Shown: positions 23,526-31,088 of the stretch, one piece after another
Numbering within the stretch: position 1 is the first letter of the stretch
How the letters are laid out: the number at the start of each line of letters is the position of its first letter
Origin: an uncultured Muribaculaceae bacterium
GTDB taxonomy: Bacteria; Bacteroidota; Bacteroidia; Bacteroidales; Muribaculaceae
Length of the DNA stretch: 44,043 nt
Assembly (NCBI GenBank): GCA_910584495.1
Contig: CAJUAR010000017.1
Span: 1 to 44,043 of the forward strand
Reading direction: 5' to 3'
Translations under genes and position numbers: made by a program
The notes under the pieces: generated by a model
Told to the model about the DNA's origin: nothing
The model's input: only the letters and a program-made list of their open reading frames with translations
The model's database searches: none

Positions 23526-25196
23526 ATGAAAGTCAGCCGAGGCTTGGTGTTGTTCACCACGATTTTTATTTCACTTGCAGTGATGAATTGCCAGTGGGTA
23601 AAATCGTGTGCCGCACCGCCGCATGAGTTCTATAACTATGTGATGTGGTGCTGGACGGTCTCGGCTGCAATACTGCTCTATTTGCCTTATGTGCTCATGA
23701 AGAAAGCATGGCCGTCACTCCTCCTGGTGTCTTTGTCCTATATCATATTTTGGGCCAACCTTGCTTATCTTCGTACATTCGGCTCGTGGATACCGCTCGG
23801 CTCTTATCTTCATGCCGTCAATCTTTCCGATTTCTCTGGTTCAGTTTGGAACAGCTTCGAGACAGTCGATGTTGCCATTCCCATCATCCTCATTGTGAGT
23901 GTCTTGCTGTTGCGCCACGTCAGTGCCACGCCGGTTGTATGGACAAGGTTAATAGCATTCTCGATACTGTCCATCGTGCTAACAGTGAGCATGTTCGCAC
24001 ACCCCGACTCATTAGCAGAACAACTGGATGCTCTGAAAATGTGTCACAACGAGCATGCCTTGGCCGTTTCGCGTTTCTCATTGCCTGTTGTGCTTGCAAA
24101 TTCCATAAAAGATGTACCAACAATTACTAACGACAAGCTCGAGGATGTGCAACAAGCTATGGATAGAAAACTACGCTTGCGAGAACACTCTGCCGTGCCA
24201 AAAAATCTGGTTGTCATCTTCATGGAATCATTGGAAAGTTGGCCTGTTGGATTGAAAATTGGAAATTGCGAAATCACACCATTCTTGAACTCAATAACGC
24301 AAGTACCTTCAACTTTATTTGCACCAAAAGTAAAGAATCAAACGGGGGCCGGACGTTCCATCGATGCCCAGCTATTGGTTGTCTGTGGGCTGCTGCCGCC
24401 TCATGGGCTCATATTTTCTTTCCATTATCCGGGTAACAACTATCCAACGATATACAAAGCAATGAAAGAGCAAAACCAAGCGGATGTTTTCTCTTTCACC
24501 ACCGACCGGAGCGATATTTACAATATCGGCAAACTTTCAAAACAATTCGGAGTAGACAGTCTCTTTGTTTTTCGCGATAGCGATGGCCGTCGTAGGCCTG
24601 GCGATGCCGACTTCTTCAAATCTGCAATTTTTACAATTGAGAATGGACAACTGTGGGATGCTAATAAATCGAAATGTATGCAGTTCGTAACGTATTCCTG
24701 TCATGCACCATTCACATTTCCCGGCTCTGAATTGTCAGAAATGCCTCTTGATGAGGACATGGACCGAAGTCTCCGAGCCTACATTAAAGCAGTCCATTAT
24801 TCGGATTACGCTCTGAGCATTTTGATTGAATATCTGCAAACAAAGCCGGACTATGACCAAACGATGATTGTCATCATTGGTGACCATACGGCGTTTGGCA
24901 AGGAAAAACGCAAGGACTTTGCGCAAGATATTCCCCAAGTTGTCGAAGTGTATGTGCCTTTGTTCATTCTAAATGCTCCGTCAGAATACTGCATGAATTT
25001 GGGGAATGACCCCATAGAGCAAGTTGATGTCTACACTACGATTATCAGATTGATGGGGCTTGAAAATTATGGATGGCACGGTCTTGGACAAGCAGTTCTC
25101 GAAAGACCCGACACAATGAACTATGACAAAGAACATGTGTCAGAACTAATCCTCGCTCACAATTTATATAGAAAAACCAATAAGAAAAATATTTGA
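23526..25196 (+). CDS. LtaS-type alkaline phosphatase-superfamily transferase (sulfatase fold), membrane
   Basis: A 556-aa inner-membrane protein: about five transmembrane helices in residues 5-160, then a large extracytoplasmic sulfatase-fold domain. The metal site is visible as IFMESLES (E234) and VIIGDHTAFG (Asp-His). The nucleophile region QTGAGRSIDAQ aligns with the QTGxGKTSDAE block of lipoteichoic-acid synthases, but the catalytic Thr position is Ser278. Family members move phosphoglycerol or phosphoethanolamine onto lipids or glycans; in a Gram-negative the acceptor may be an LPS or other envelope glycan. It starts 7 bp after the second lipoprotein and is followed by a TolB-like gene 5 bp later. 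Confidence 0.8.
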   Translation: MKVSRGLVLFTTIFISLAVMNCQWVKSCAAPPHEFYNYVMWCWTVSAAILLYLPYVLMKKAWPSLLLVSLSYIIFWANLAYLRTFGSWIPLGSYLHAVNLSDFSGSVWNSFETVDVAIPIILIVSVLLLRHVSATPVVWTRLIAFSILSIVLTVSMFAHPDSLAEQLDALKMCHNEHALAVSRFSLPVVLANSIKDVPTITNDKLEDVQQAMDRKLRLREHSAVPKNLVVIFMESLESWPVGLKIGNCEITPFLNSITQVPSTLFAPKVKNQTGAGRSIDAQLLVVCGLLPPHGLIFSFHYPGNNYPTIYKAMKEQNQADVFSFTTDRSDIYNIGKLSKQFGVDSLFVFRDSDGRRRPGDADFFKSAIFTIENGQLWDANKSKCMQFVTYSCHAPFTFPGSELSEMPLDEDMDRSLRAYIKAVHYSDYALSILIEYLQTKPDYDQTMIVIIGDHTAFGKEKRKDFAQDIPQVVEVYVPLFILNAPSEYCMNLGNDPIEQVDVYTTIIRLMGLENYGWHGLGQAVLERPDTMNYDKEHVSELILAHNLYRKTNKKNI

Positions 25197-25201
25197 CAAT
25201 A

Positions 25202-26176
25202 ATGAAAAAAACAGCGACAACACTTTTGGCATTCATCATTGCTGTTGGCTCGGTATCTGCTCAAAAAGTCGACTATTCGGTGGTTTCTGTAGGGGAAGAA
25301 GGCAGTCTCGACCTTCTCCGGGTATCCACCGACAACGACTATGTGTGCATGCCGCTTGTCCAGCGTTCCGGTAAAGGTGTCAACTGGTTCACAAACCGTA
25401 TCCTCGACATTTCGCCCGATGGACAGTCGATGGCTTATCTCAGCCAGCGAAACAACACAACAAACGTATTTATCAAAGACGTAGACCGTCAAGGCGTATC
25501 TCGCCAGCGCACAAATCGTTCGGCGGTCATCGATTTCTCATATTCGCCGGACGGTAAGAAAATATGCTTTTCGGAAAAAAGGGGAAAAAACACGCAGATA
25601 TTCATCACCGATGCCAAAGAAGGTTTTGTTTGCCGACAGGTAACATCCGGAGCTGAAGACTATTCGCCTGTATTTTCTACAGATATGAAGAACATTTACT
25701 TTGCACGACAAGAAAAACGAGGCATAGGCATATGGGGACATGACGTGACCAACAACTACCTGTCGAGCTATACCACAGGCATGAATCCCACTCCGGGACA
25801 AGATGGTAAAACTATCTTTGTTGCTCGTAATAATAATGGCCGTGGTGAAATCTGGCGTGTCAACTACGAAACAGGTGCCGAGGATTGCATTCTCAGTAGT
25901 GCCACACAGTCGTTCTATTCACCACTTCTTTCCCCCGACGGCAGTACTTTGGTGGTGACAGGCTCGTCTCCGATCCAGAATGGAAATTCTACTTATTGGA
26001 ACACCGATATATATACCTGCAATGTCGATGGCACTGATTTGCGCCAACACACCTACCATGCAGCCGACGACCTCAGCCCTGTATGGAGCCGTGACGGTCG
26101 TTACATCTATTTCATTTCTCAACGAGGAAGTGCCGAGGGCCTGCCAAACATCTGGAGAATGTCTTACACAAGATAA
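25202..26176 (+). CDS. TolB-like WD40/PD40 beta-propeller protein, exported
   Basis: A 324-aa protein with a signal peptide (residues 1-21, ending SVSAQ) and repeated propeller blades of the PD40 type: ILDISPDGQSMAYLSQRNN, DFSYSPDGKKICFSEKRG, DYSPVFSTDMKNIYFARQE, LLSPDGSTLVVTGSS and DLSPVWSRDGRYIYFISQRG. This repeat is that of TolB and of periplasmic propellers. It lacks TolB's N-terminal domain, so it is not TolB itself; a sensor or scaffold role in the periplasm is inference. I chose ATG 25202, directly after the stop of the transferase gene. Confidence 0.82.
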   Translation: MKKTATTLLAFIIAVGSVSAQKVDYSVVSVGEEGSLDLLRVSTDNDYVCMPLVQRSGKGVNWFTNRILDISPDGQSMAYLSQRNNTTNVFIKDVDRQGVSRQRTNRSAVIDFSYSPDGKKICFSEKRGKNTQIFITDAKEGFVCRQVTSGAEDYSPVFSTDMKNIYFARQEKRGIGIWGHDVTNNYLSSYTTGMNPTPGQDGKTIFVARNNNGRGEIWRVNYETGAEDCILSSATQSFYSPLLSPDGSTLVVTGSSPIQNGNSTYWNTDIYTCNVDGTDLRQHTYHAADDLSPVWSRDGRYIYFISQRGSAEGLPNIWRMSYTR

Positions 26177-26216
26177 CAATCAACTTTTTTATCAACCAAT
26201 TAATCACGTTTTCATT

Positions 26217-26900
26217 ATGAAACTTTTCAAAACTCTCGGGCTTGTTGCCGCTATGGCACTTGCCGTGCCCGCTCAGGCACAGTTTACAAACGGAGGCGGC
26301 GCATCGTCCTCAGCTGACGTTTCGCCCTACGACCGTCTGTCTCTTTCTTACAACAACACATCGGTTTCGGCTAACAAGCAGGCTGGCGATTTCGACTTCT
26401 CGCTCAATGGTGTAGGCCTTGAATACACCCACGGTTTCTCTCTCAGTGCCAGTCAACCAATGTTCATCGAACTTGGTGTGAAAGCTCGCTATTCTCTTGG
26501 CAGCTATGACGAAGATGATTACTATGAAATCACCAACAAATACCAGTTCTTGACAGCTATCGTTCCTGTCAACTTCACCTATGCTTTCCCCGTGGGTGAA
26601 AACGTATCCATCGCTCCTTTTGCCGGCCTCAACTTCAAGGCTCATATTCTTGGCAAATATAAAAGTGAAGACGAAGATGGTGATGGAAAAACAAAAGATG
26701 TTTTCAACAAAGACGATATGGGAGGAAAAGACTATACCTATAATCGTTTCCAGATGGGCTGGCAGATTGGTGTCGGTGCTCGCTACGACAAATATTACCT
26801 TGGTCTTAGCTACGGTACTGATTTCATGAAAATCTACAAGCACAAAAAATCATCGGTCAGCACCGGCGATTTCGTTCTCTCTCTCGGTTATTACTTCTAA
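26217..26900 (+). CDS. Outer-membrane beta-barrel protein (OmpA/porin-like)
   Basis: A 227-aa protein with a clear signal peptide ending VPAQAQ (about residue 20). The rest alternates polar and hydrophobic residues in about eight strands: RLSLSYNNTSV, VGLEYTHGFSL, FIELGVKARYSLG, AIVPVNFTYAFPV, SIAPFAGLNFKAHI, FQMGWQIGVGARY, YYLGLSYGTDFM and a terminal FVLSLGYYF. The aromatic last residue after a beta strand is the usual barrel-assembly signal. This fits the small outer-membrane barrel families common in Bacteroidales. No ligand can be named. Confidence 0.82.
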   Translation: MKLFKTLGLVAAMALAVPAQAQFTNGGGASSSADVSPYDRLSLSYNNTSVSANKQAGDFDFSLNGVGLEYTHGFSLSASQPMFIELGVKARYSLGSYDEDDYYEITNKYQFLTAIVPVNFTYAFPVGENVSIAPFAGLNFKAHILGKYKSEDEDGDGKTKDVFNKDDMGGKDYTYNRFQMGWQIGVGARYDKYYLGLSYGTDFMKIYKHKKSSVSTGDFVLSLGYYF

Positions 26901-26913
26901 TAATCTCTTAGCT

Positions 26914-26958
26914 CTACAAAAATGGCTGCATCTGAAATGATTGCAGCCATTTTTGTAG
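26914..26958. terminator. Bidirectional terminator
   Basis: CTACAAAAATGGCTGCA and TGCAGCCATTTTTGTAG form a perfect 17-bp stem with an 11-nt loop. The A and T runs flank the GC part on both strands, so it can end transcription from the porin gene (plus) and from the glycosyltransferase operon (minus). Confidence 0.88.
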
Positions 26959-26975
26959 AACTACGCAGAGGGTAT

Positions 26976-27800
26976 TTATCTTATGATTATTGGTTCTGCA
27001 TTCGGTCCAAAATATTTGTCAACACCATCAATGCAGCGGATTGGCTGCTGATCGTCGGGGCGTCGGCTGTACTGACAGTTGCGGTCCTTGTTGTACATAA
27101 ATTTGTCTTCATGCCACAGATGATAAACAATGCCGGCAAATTTGAGATGAAGTTTCTTTAGTCCATGGCGCTGCATCCTTCGTCCGAAATCGCCATCCTC
27201 GCCACCCCAGCCCTCATAGTATTCATCATAGCCGTTTAGAGCAAGAAAATCATTTTTGAAAAAGGACATATTACATCCTAAGGCAGATTCTTTATTCTTC
27301 CGATAGTATGGAGCTATCAGTCGTGCAATATAAGGAAGGTGAATACTGTTTTCTCTTTTTGCTTCTATGCCATGTGTAAAGAAGCAGATAGAGGCTTTTT
27401 TACCTGCCGCACACAATTTGGCAGACAAAGTTTTGCCAAGGTTCGTTCTACCACCTTTTAGGTAGTGTCCAGGAGTGGCTATCATCATGTGGTCTCTCAC
27501 AAAATGCTGGTGAAGAATTATATCGCCATCACATTCAATGATATAATCACCATTGGAAACGGCAACACATTTGTTTCTCATTTTTGCCAAACGAAAACCT
27601 TTATCTTCCTGCCACACATGGACAATGGGTACAGGCGATATTGCCTTTATTTCTGCGATTAGTTCTTCTGTCTTTTGTTTTGAACCATCGTCACCGATAA
27701 TGATTTCTGCTGGTGGGCAACTTTGGCTTATTGCGCTTAGCAAACAAAGACGAAGCGCATCAGGTCGATTATAAGTTGATATTATCAATGTACAAGTCAT
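26976..27800 (-). CDS. Family 2 glycosyltransferase
   Basis: A 274-aa GT-A enzyme with nucleotide-sugar domain MTCTLIISTYNRPDALRLCL, EIIIGDDGSKQ, the DGD metal motif in IIECDGDIILH, and the acceptor-side GYDEYYEGWGGEDGDFGRRM block (galactosyltransferase-like C-terminal region, ED motif). It transfers a sugar to a glycan acceptor, probably in LPS core or capsule synthesis. The longest frame runs 24 codons further upstream, but ATG 27800 overlaps the previous gene's stop (ATGA), as at every junction of this operon, and gives the usual N-terminus. Last gene of the operon. Confidence 0.85.
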   Translation of the reverse strand: MTCTLIISTYNRPDALRLCLLSAISQSCPPAEIIIGDDGSKQKTEELIAEIKAISPVPIVHVWQEDKGFRLAKMRNKCVAVSNGDYIIECDGDIILHQHFVRDHMMIATPGHYLKGGRTNLGKTLSAKLCAAGKKASICFFTHGIEAKRENSIHLPYIARLIAPYYRKNKESALGCNMSFFKNDFLALNGYDEYYEGWGGEDGDFGRRMQRHGLKKLHLKFAGIVYHLWHEDKFMYNKDRNCQYSRRPDDQQPIRCIDGVDKYFGPNAEPIIIR

Positions 27801-28462
27801 TTGAAGTAGCGGTTTTTTATTCCTTGGAATAGAGTCTTTATTCGTAATTTCAATGTTTTCCTTCCTTTCCATGAAGCGGCAAAGTGATGTATTGAAAATG
27901 TTTCACCATCAACTATGGGTTTTTTATTTTCCCAATTCATACCACAAAAGTAATTTGACGGATAAATTGTCGGCCAAAGATTGCAGTCTAATGATGGGAG
28001 AATTGACTTAGTAAGTATTTTAGTGTTCGGAGTACGCACTGGATGCCCCCAACTATTAATAAAATGTCTATTTTGATAGAAATCGAGGAATACCTTTATC
28101 CATTTTTGACCCTTTTCAGCTCCGATGACCGCGGTGCCGAGCAACTCGCTTTCTTTCCCTAGAAAACTCTTTTCGTTCATAAAGGGAAAGAAAGATTTCA
28201 AGACTTCTACATCTGTGTCAAGATATATCCCCCCCTCGCTATAAAGCGCATAAAGTCGGCACACATCAGAAACATGTGCATAACTCTTCATTTTGTATGC
28301 TTCGCGGGTGTACACGCTGAAGTTTATGTCGAAATTATTCTCGTTCCATTCCTTTATTTCATAATCAGGCATGGCTTTACGCCATCCATCAAGATATTTT
28401 TGAAATTCGGAAGGTTTCTGCCCTTTCCCGAACCAACAATAGTGAATAACCTTTGGTATCAT
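27797..28462 (-). CDS. GT32-like glycosyltransferase (DXD sugar-binding)
   Basis: A 221-aa enzyme beginning MIPKVIHYCWFGKG, the typical start of the OCH1/capsular-polysaccharide GT32 family. It has WNENNFDIN, a helical segment AYAHVSDVCRLYALY-like (KMKSYAHVSDVCRLYALYSE, 20 residues), and the catalytic metal motif GGIYLDTDVE. It adds a hexose to a glycan in the cytoplasm before export. The sugar specificity cannot be read from the sequence. It overlaps both neighbours by 4 bp. Confidence 0.85.
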   Translation of the reverse strand: MIPKVIHYCWFGKGQKPSEFQKYLDGWRKAMPDYEIKEWNENNFDINFSVYTREAYKMKSYAHVSDVCRLYALYSEGGIYLDTDVEVLKSFFPFMNEKSFLGKESELLGTAVIGAEKGQKWIKVFLDFYQNRHFINSWGHPVRTPNTKILTKSILPSLDCNLWPTIYPSNYFCGMNWENKKPIVDGETFSIHHFAASWKGRKTLKLRIKTLFQGIKNRYFK

Positions 28463-29154
28463 CTTTTTATTCTTTTCTTTCTGTCAACATTTCGGTCGTG
28501 TTTCTGCTTAGTTTTTATCATTTTTTCTCTGAGTGTTAATGGCTGTTTGCGAGCTTTAAGATATTCTTCAATAAAATGGAGAAATGAACTGTTCATGCAT
28601 GAAAAACGAGTAACATTTTCGAAACATTCGTTTAATGGTACTGGGTGTCCTCGTCGATAGAAATGCATTCGGTTCAAATCAATAAGACTGAATAAATATC
28701 TTTCTTTATGAATTGACACTCGTACATTTGTATTGTTCAGGTCGTCATGCCTTACACCATTTTCATGAAGAAAGGCTACAAATTGGGCAAAAGCCTCAAT
28801 GAAGACGGGATTAGCTCTATCAAAGAAATCCTTAAGAGGCTTGCTGTCTTCGTAGAGGCAAATATAAGAAGAGCTTATCAGCCTATTAGTAAAGAGGCTT
28901 CTCTCTTCGCGATAAGCTATTGGTGCCGGCGTGTGAATTCCACGTTCTATTAGTCTTATGGCATTTTCAAAGGATCGTCTTGCTTTTGATTTTCTGATTA
29001 TATACTCAAAACCGTTCAAAAATGAGTGACCGAAGCTTTTGACGGCAACTTTCAAATCAATCCAGTCTGCAATCCATAATTTGTTCCGGCCTTCGAAGAT
29101 CAGTTTTCGAACTGTCTCTTCTACAATACAAGGATAAGAAATTTCTTTTATCAT
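28459..29154 (-). CDS. Lipopolysaccharide core kinase, WaaP/Kdo-kinase-like
   Basis: A 231-aa protein kinase-fold protein of the lipopolysaccharide-kinase (Kdo/WaaP) family. Its N-lobe has GHSFLNGFEYIIRKSKARRS, and the C-lobe has the catalytic loop GVRHDDLNNTNVRV (HxDxxxxN) and LIDLNRMHF in place of the DFD/DFG segment. It phosphorylates a core sugar, which stabilises the outer membrane through cation bridges. This is the strongest clue that the operon works on LPS. It overlaps both neighbouring genes by 4 bp. Confidence 0.85.
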   Translation of the reverse strand: MIKEISYPCIVEETVRKLIFEGRNKLWIADWIDLKVAVKSFGHSFLNGFEYIIRKSKARRSFENAIRLIERGIHTPAPIAYREERSLFTNRLISSSYICLYEDSKPLKDFFDRANPVFIEAFAQFVAFLHENGVRHDDLNNTNVRVSIHKERYLFSLIDLNRMHFYRRGHPVPLNECFENVTRFSCMNSSFLHFIEEYLKARKQPLTLREKMIKTKQKHDRNVDRKKRIKR

Positions 29155-29915
29155 TTATGTGACCGATTTAGTTGTTGGGCCACCATAATTTTTGACATAA
29201 GCATTATCTGATGTGTCATTGAATAATATGCTTTTGCGAGGCCTCTGAAACCACTAAAACAGCCACCTTTTACAAAATAGCTGCGAATGAAAAACCAAAG
29301 TGGGCGAATTAAATAATTAGTAAAACCGTACTTTCTATATAATCTTTCAGAAGACTCAAAATCAGTATATAAATTCATCTTGTAATACCTATTAGTAAGA
29401 TTTGAATCGTCCAGATGAATGATATAAAGATCCCTGTGTTTGCTTGAAACTTTTCCGATACTCCCTGAAATCTTTGGTCGAGCATGAATAATTGGTGGCC
29501 ATTCCGCTTTGTTCTTCCGCATGAAACGCAATTGATAGTCTGTTGCATATTCCCGTTGGCCAAGGAAAAGGTTGCTGCGAGGAATTAATAGAGCGTCGGG
29601 ACATTTTGGTGTTTCCGAGATTGAATAAAGATATTCGACAAGAGTTGGTGGTACAATTTCATCGGCATCAACCACAAAGACCCACTCGTTAGCTGCTGAG
29701 TGGATTGCGAAATCGCGTGCCGGTTCGCATATTCGATGTTCTCCACGTGGAAAAGTGACAATTCGGCATCCGTACCTCTTTGCTATATCAACCGTTTTAT
29801 CTGTGCTCTCCATGTCGCACACCACAATCTCGTCAAAATTGACCAACGACTGCAGTACCTCTTCAAGGTGTTCCTCTGCGTTGTAGGTGTTGAGCACAGC
29901 AGATATTTTCGCCAT
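29151..29915 (-). CDS. Family 2 glycosyltransferase, WaaE/KdtX-like
   Basis: A 254-aa enzyme starting MAKISAVLNTYNAEEHLEEV, with EIVVCDMESTDKTVDIAKRY and the DXD-type VFVVDADEIVPP. The arrangement N-T-Y-N-A-E and DMxSTDxT is that of WaaE/KdtX-like LPS core glycosyltransferases. A helical, aromatic C-terminus (WFFIRSYFVKGGCFSGFRGL) may touch the membrane. It is the first gene of the four-gene operon, preceded by a 285-nt leader with the core repeat described separately. Confidence 0.87.
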   Translation of the reverse strand: MAKISAVLNTYNAEEHLEEVLQSLVNFDEIVVCDMESTDKTVDIAKRYGCRIVTFPRGEHRICEPARDFAIHSAANEWVFVVDADEIVPPTLVEYLYSISETPKCPDALLIPRSNLFLGQREYATDYQLRFMRKNKAEWPPIIHARPKISGSIGKVSSKHRDLYIIHLDDSNLTNRYYKMNLYTDFESSERLYRKYGFTNYLIRPLWFFIRSYFVKGGCFSGFRGLAKAYYSMTHQIMLMSKIMVAQQLNRSHK

Positions 29916-30200
29916 TTCTCATAAAGGTGGAAGGGGCGCGTCTTCCGTTTTTTATTCAACTTTGTCAGCGTCGAGCCCATACGACGATGCTTGTCTCCGA
30001 TATTCTTGAAGACAATGCAAATGGGCTGAAAAAGTCTGTGACTGAGATAATGCGGCATAAGTCCGATGCTATATGCAACGAACAATTGCCTTTTGCCTCA
30101 TTCTTTGACGGATTCTGTGAAAGTTGCGAAGTTTCAAGCAGTCAAGAGATGAGCGTCGGGTAAACGCTAAACCATAATGTCTCTTACCTCCAAGAGGTAA
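29916..30200 (-). ncRNA. Structured 5' leader of the glycosyltransferase operon
   Basis: About 285 nt between the promoter and the first ATG with no convincing gene. In RNA sense it opens with a perfect 8-bp hairpin CTTACCTC-TTG-GAGGTAAG (30201-30183), then has the core segment 30168-30102. Apart from a few substitutions and small indels, that core equals 22408-22471 of the structured RNA, including AGCGT/ACGCT and TTGAC/GTCAA. Later comes a long hairpin closed by AGCCCAT/ATGGGCT (29974-30027) with an inner TTGTCT/AGACAA stem. A regulatory leader (attenuator or processive antitermination site) is inference. Confidence 0.55.
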
Positions 30201-30206
30201 GTACCA

Positions 30207-30237
30207 CAAAGTTAGTGAATTTTTTTATCTTATCAAA
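30207..30237 (-). promoter_or_regulatory. Promoter of the glycosyltransferase operon
   Basis: Minus strand: -33 TTTG (30234-30237), 19-bp spacer, -7 TAACTTTG (30207-30214). Both match the consensus, with the same spacer length as the promoter of the related RNA at 22311. The predicted start lies at about 30200, at the foot of the leader's first hairpin. Confidence 0.78.
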
Positions 30238-30245
30238 AAAAAATG

Positions 30246-30326
30246 CTGGGAGGGGGCGCGCCCTCGCGCCCTAAGGTTAGGCGAACGGCTTGTACGCACG
30301 AGGCGCGATGGCGCGCCTCCTCCCAG
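30246..30326. repeat. REP palindrome, copy 2
   Basis: An 81-nt palindrome nearly identical to 22133-22212: left arm CTGGGAGGGGGCGCGCCCTC, centre with TTAGGCGAACGGCTTGTACG, right arm ending GCGCGCCTCCTCCCAG. It lies between the glycosyltransferase promoter and the RAYT promoter, so it can insulate the two divergent transcripts. Confidence 0.88.
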
Positions 30327-30329
30327 TAA

Positions 30330-30361
30330 TTTGCATAACTCGCACTTTGGTGTTATATTTG
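30330..30361 (+). promoter_or_regulatory. Promoter of the RAYT gene
   Basis: -33 TTTG (30330-30333), 20-bp spacer, -7 TATATTTG (30354-30361), 25 bp before the ATG. Both match the Bacteroidetes consensus, so the transposase has its own host-type promoter right after the REP palindrome. Confidence 0.72.
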
Positions 30362-30386
30362 TGCCCTAAACATATCTGATTACTGT

Positions 30387-31064
30387 ATGGACGACCTTGA
30401 TAAAAACGACCATAAAGGGGCGCGATGGCGCGCCTTTTCCCAGTTAGGCCGGCATTACCTTCGACGAGACGACACCATCGAGGTTCATGGAGTTAAGCTT
30501 CCTCATTGGAATCAAGAAGATATTTATGTGTTCCTCAATTTTCGCCTTGGGGATTCTTTGCCACAACAGAAATTGAACCAACTGAAATCCGAAAGAAATA
30601 TTTGGATGCTTTCACATCCTCAGCCATGGAGTCAGCAAACCGAAAATGAATTTCACCGAAAATTTTCGCATAGAATAGAACAGTGGGTTGATAAAGGCTA
30701 TGGATGTTGCTTTTTTAGAAATTCGTTTCCTACCTCTATCCTTGTTGCAACTATGTTACACGACGACGGCATTAAGTATGAATTGGTTGCTTATGTTGTG
30801 ATGCCTAACCATGTGCATGCATTAGTCAGAATGTTTGAAAATATTAGGGTGGAAACACTTATGCAAGAGTGGAAAAGCATATCTTCTCATAAACTCAAAA
30901 AACAATTTGGCTCCGAATGGTGTGGTTGGATGGAAAATTATTTCGATAGGGCTATTAGAGATGAGAATCACCTCAATAATGTAATTTCTTATATTTATAA
31001 GAATTATTGTCGTGGTGGTATACAAATTGGCGGCAGCGTTTTTGAGTGTCCAACGCGACATTAG
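30387..31064 (+). CDS. REP-associated tyrosine transposase (RAYT, Y1_Tnp superfamily)
   Basis: A 225-aa HUH-family single-strand nuclease. The HUH motif is MPNHVHALVR (H142, H144), followed by a helix with ENYFDRAIRDE (Y185, candidate nucleophile) and SYIYKNY. HWNQEDIYVFLNFRLGDSLP is the usual family start. RAYTs process REP hairpins and are thought to spread them. Four REP or half-REP sites lie in this window; one is inside this gene (30417-30443, residues 11-19) and one begins at its stop codon. The first 38 residues are not typical of the family and may be REP-derived. No other in-frame ATG lies before the conserved part. Confidence 0.85.
   Translation: MDDLDKNDHKGARWRAFSQLGRHYLRRDDTIEVHGVKLPHWNQEDIYVFLNFRLGDSLPQQKLNQLKSERNIWMLSHPQPWSQQTENEFHRKFSHRIEQWVDKGYGCCFFRNSFPTSILVATMLHDDGIKYELVAYVVMPNHVHALVRMFENIRVETLMQEWKSISSHKLKKQFGSEWCGWMENYFDRAIRDENHLNNVISYIYKNYCRGGIQIGGSVFECPTRH
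30417..30443 (+). repeat. REP half-site inside the RAYT coding region
   Basis: GGGGCGCGATGGCGCGCC followed by TTTTCCCAG resembles the right arm of the REP palindromes (30302-30326), differing mainly in the CTCC to TTTT stretch. It is translated as residues 11-19 (GARWRAFSQ) of the transposase. Confidence 0.75.
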
Positions 31065-31088
31065 GCGCGAGGGCGCGCCTCCTCCCGG
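31064..31088 (+). repeat. REP half-site between RAYT and cls stop codons
   Basis: GGCGCGAGGGCGCGCCTCCT followed by CCCGG is identical to the right arm of REP copy 1 (22188-22212). Its first base is the last base of the RAYT stop codon, and its last base touches the cls stop codon, so it fills the whole gap between the two convergent genes. Confidence 0.82.

Noticed and set aside
29783..30163. Short ORFs on both strands in the glycosyltransferase leader (about 75-100 codons)
   Set aside because: They overlap the promoter-leader region or the first glycosyltransferase gene in another frame and have no recognisable domain; conserved text across the core repeat follows from the repeat itself.
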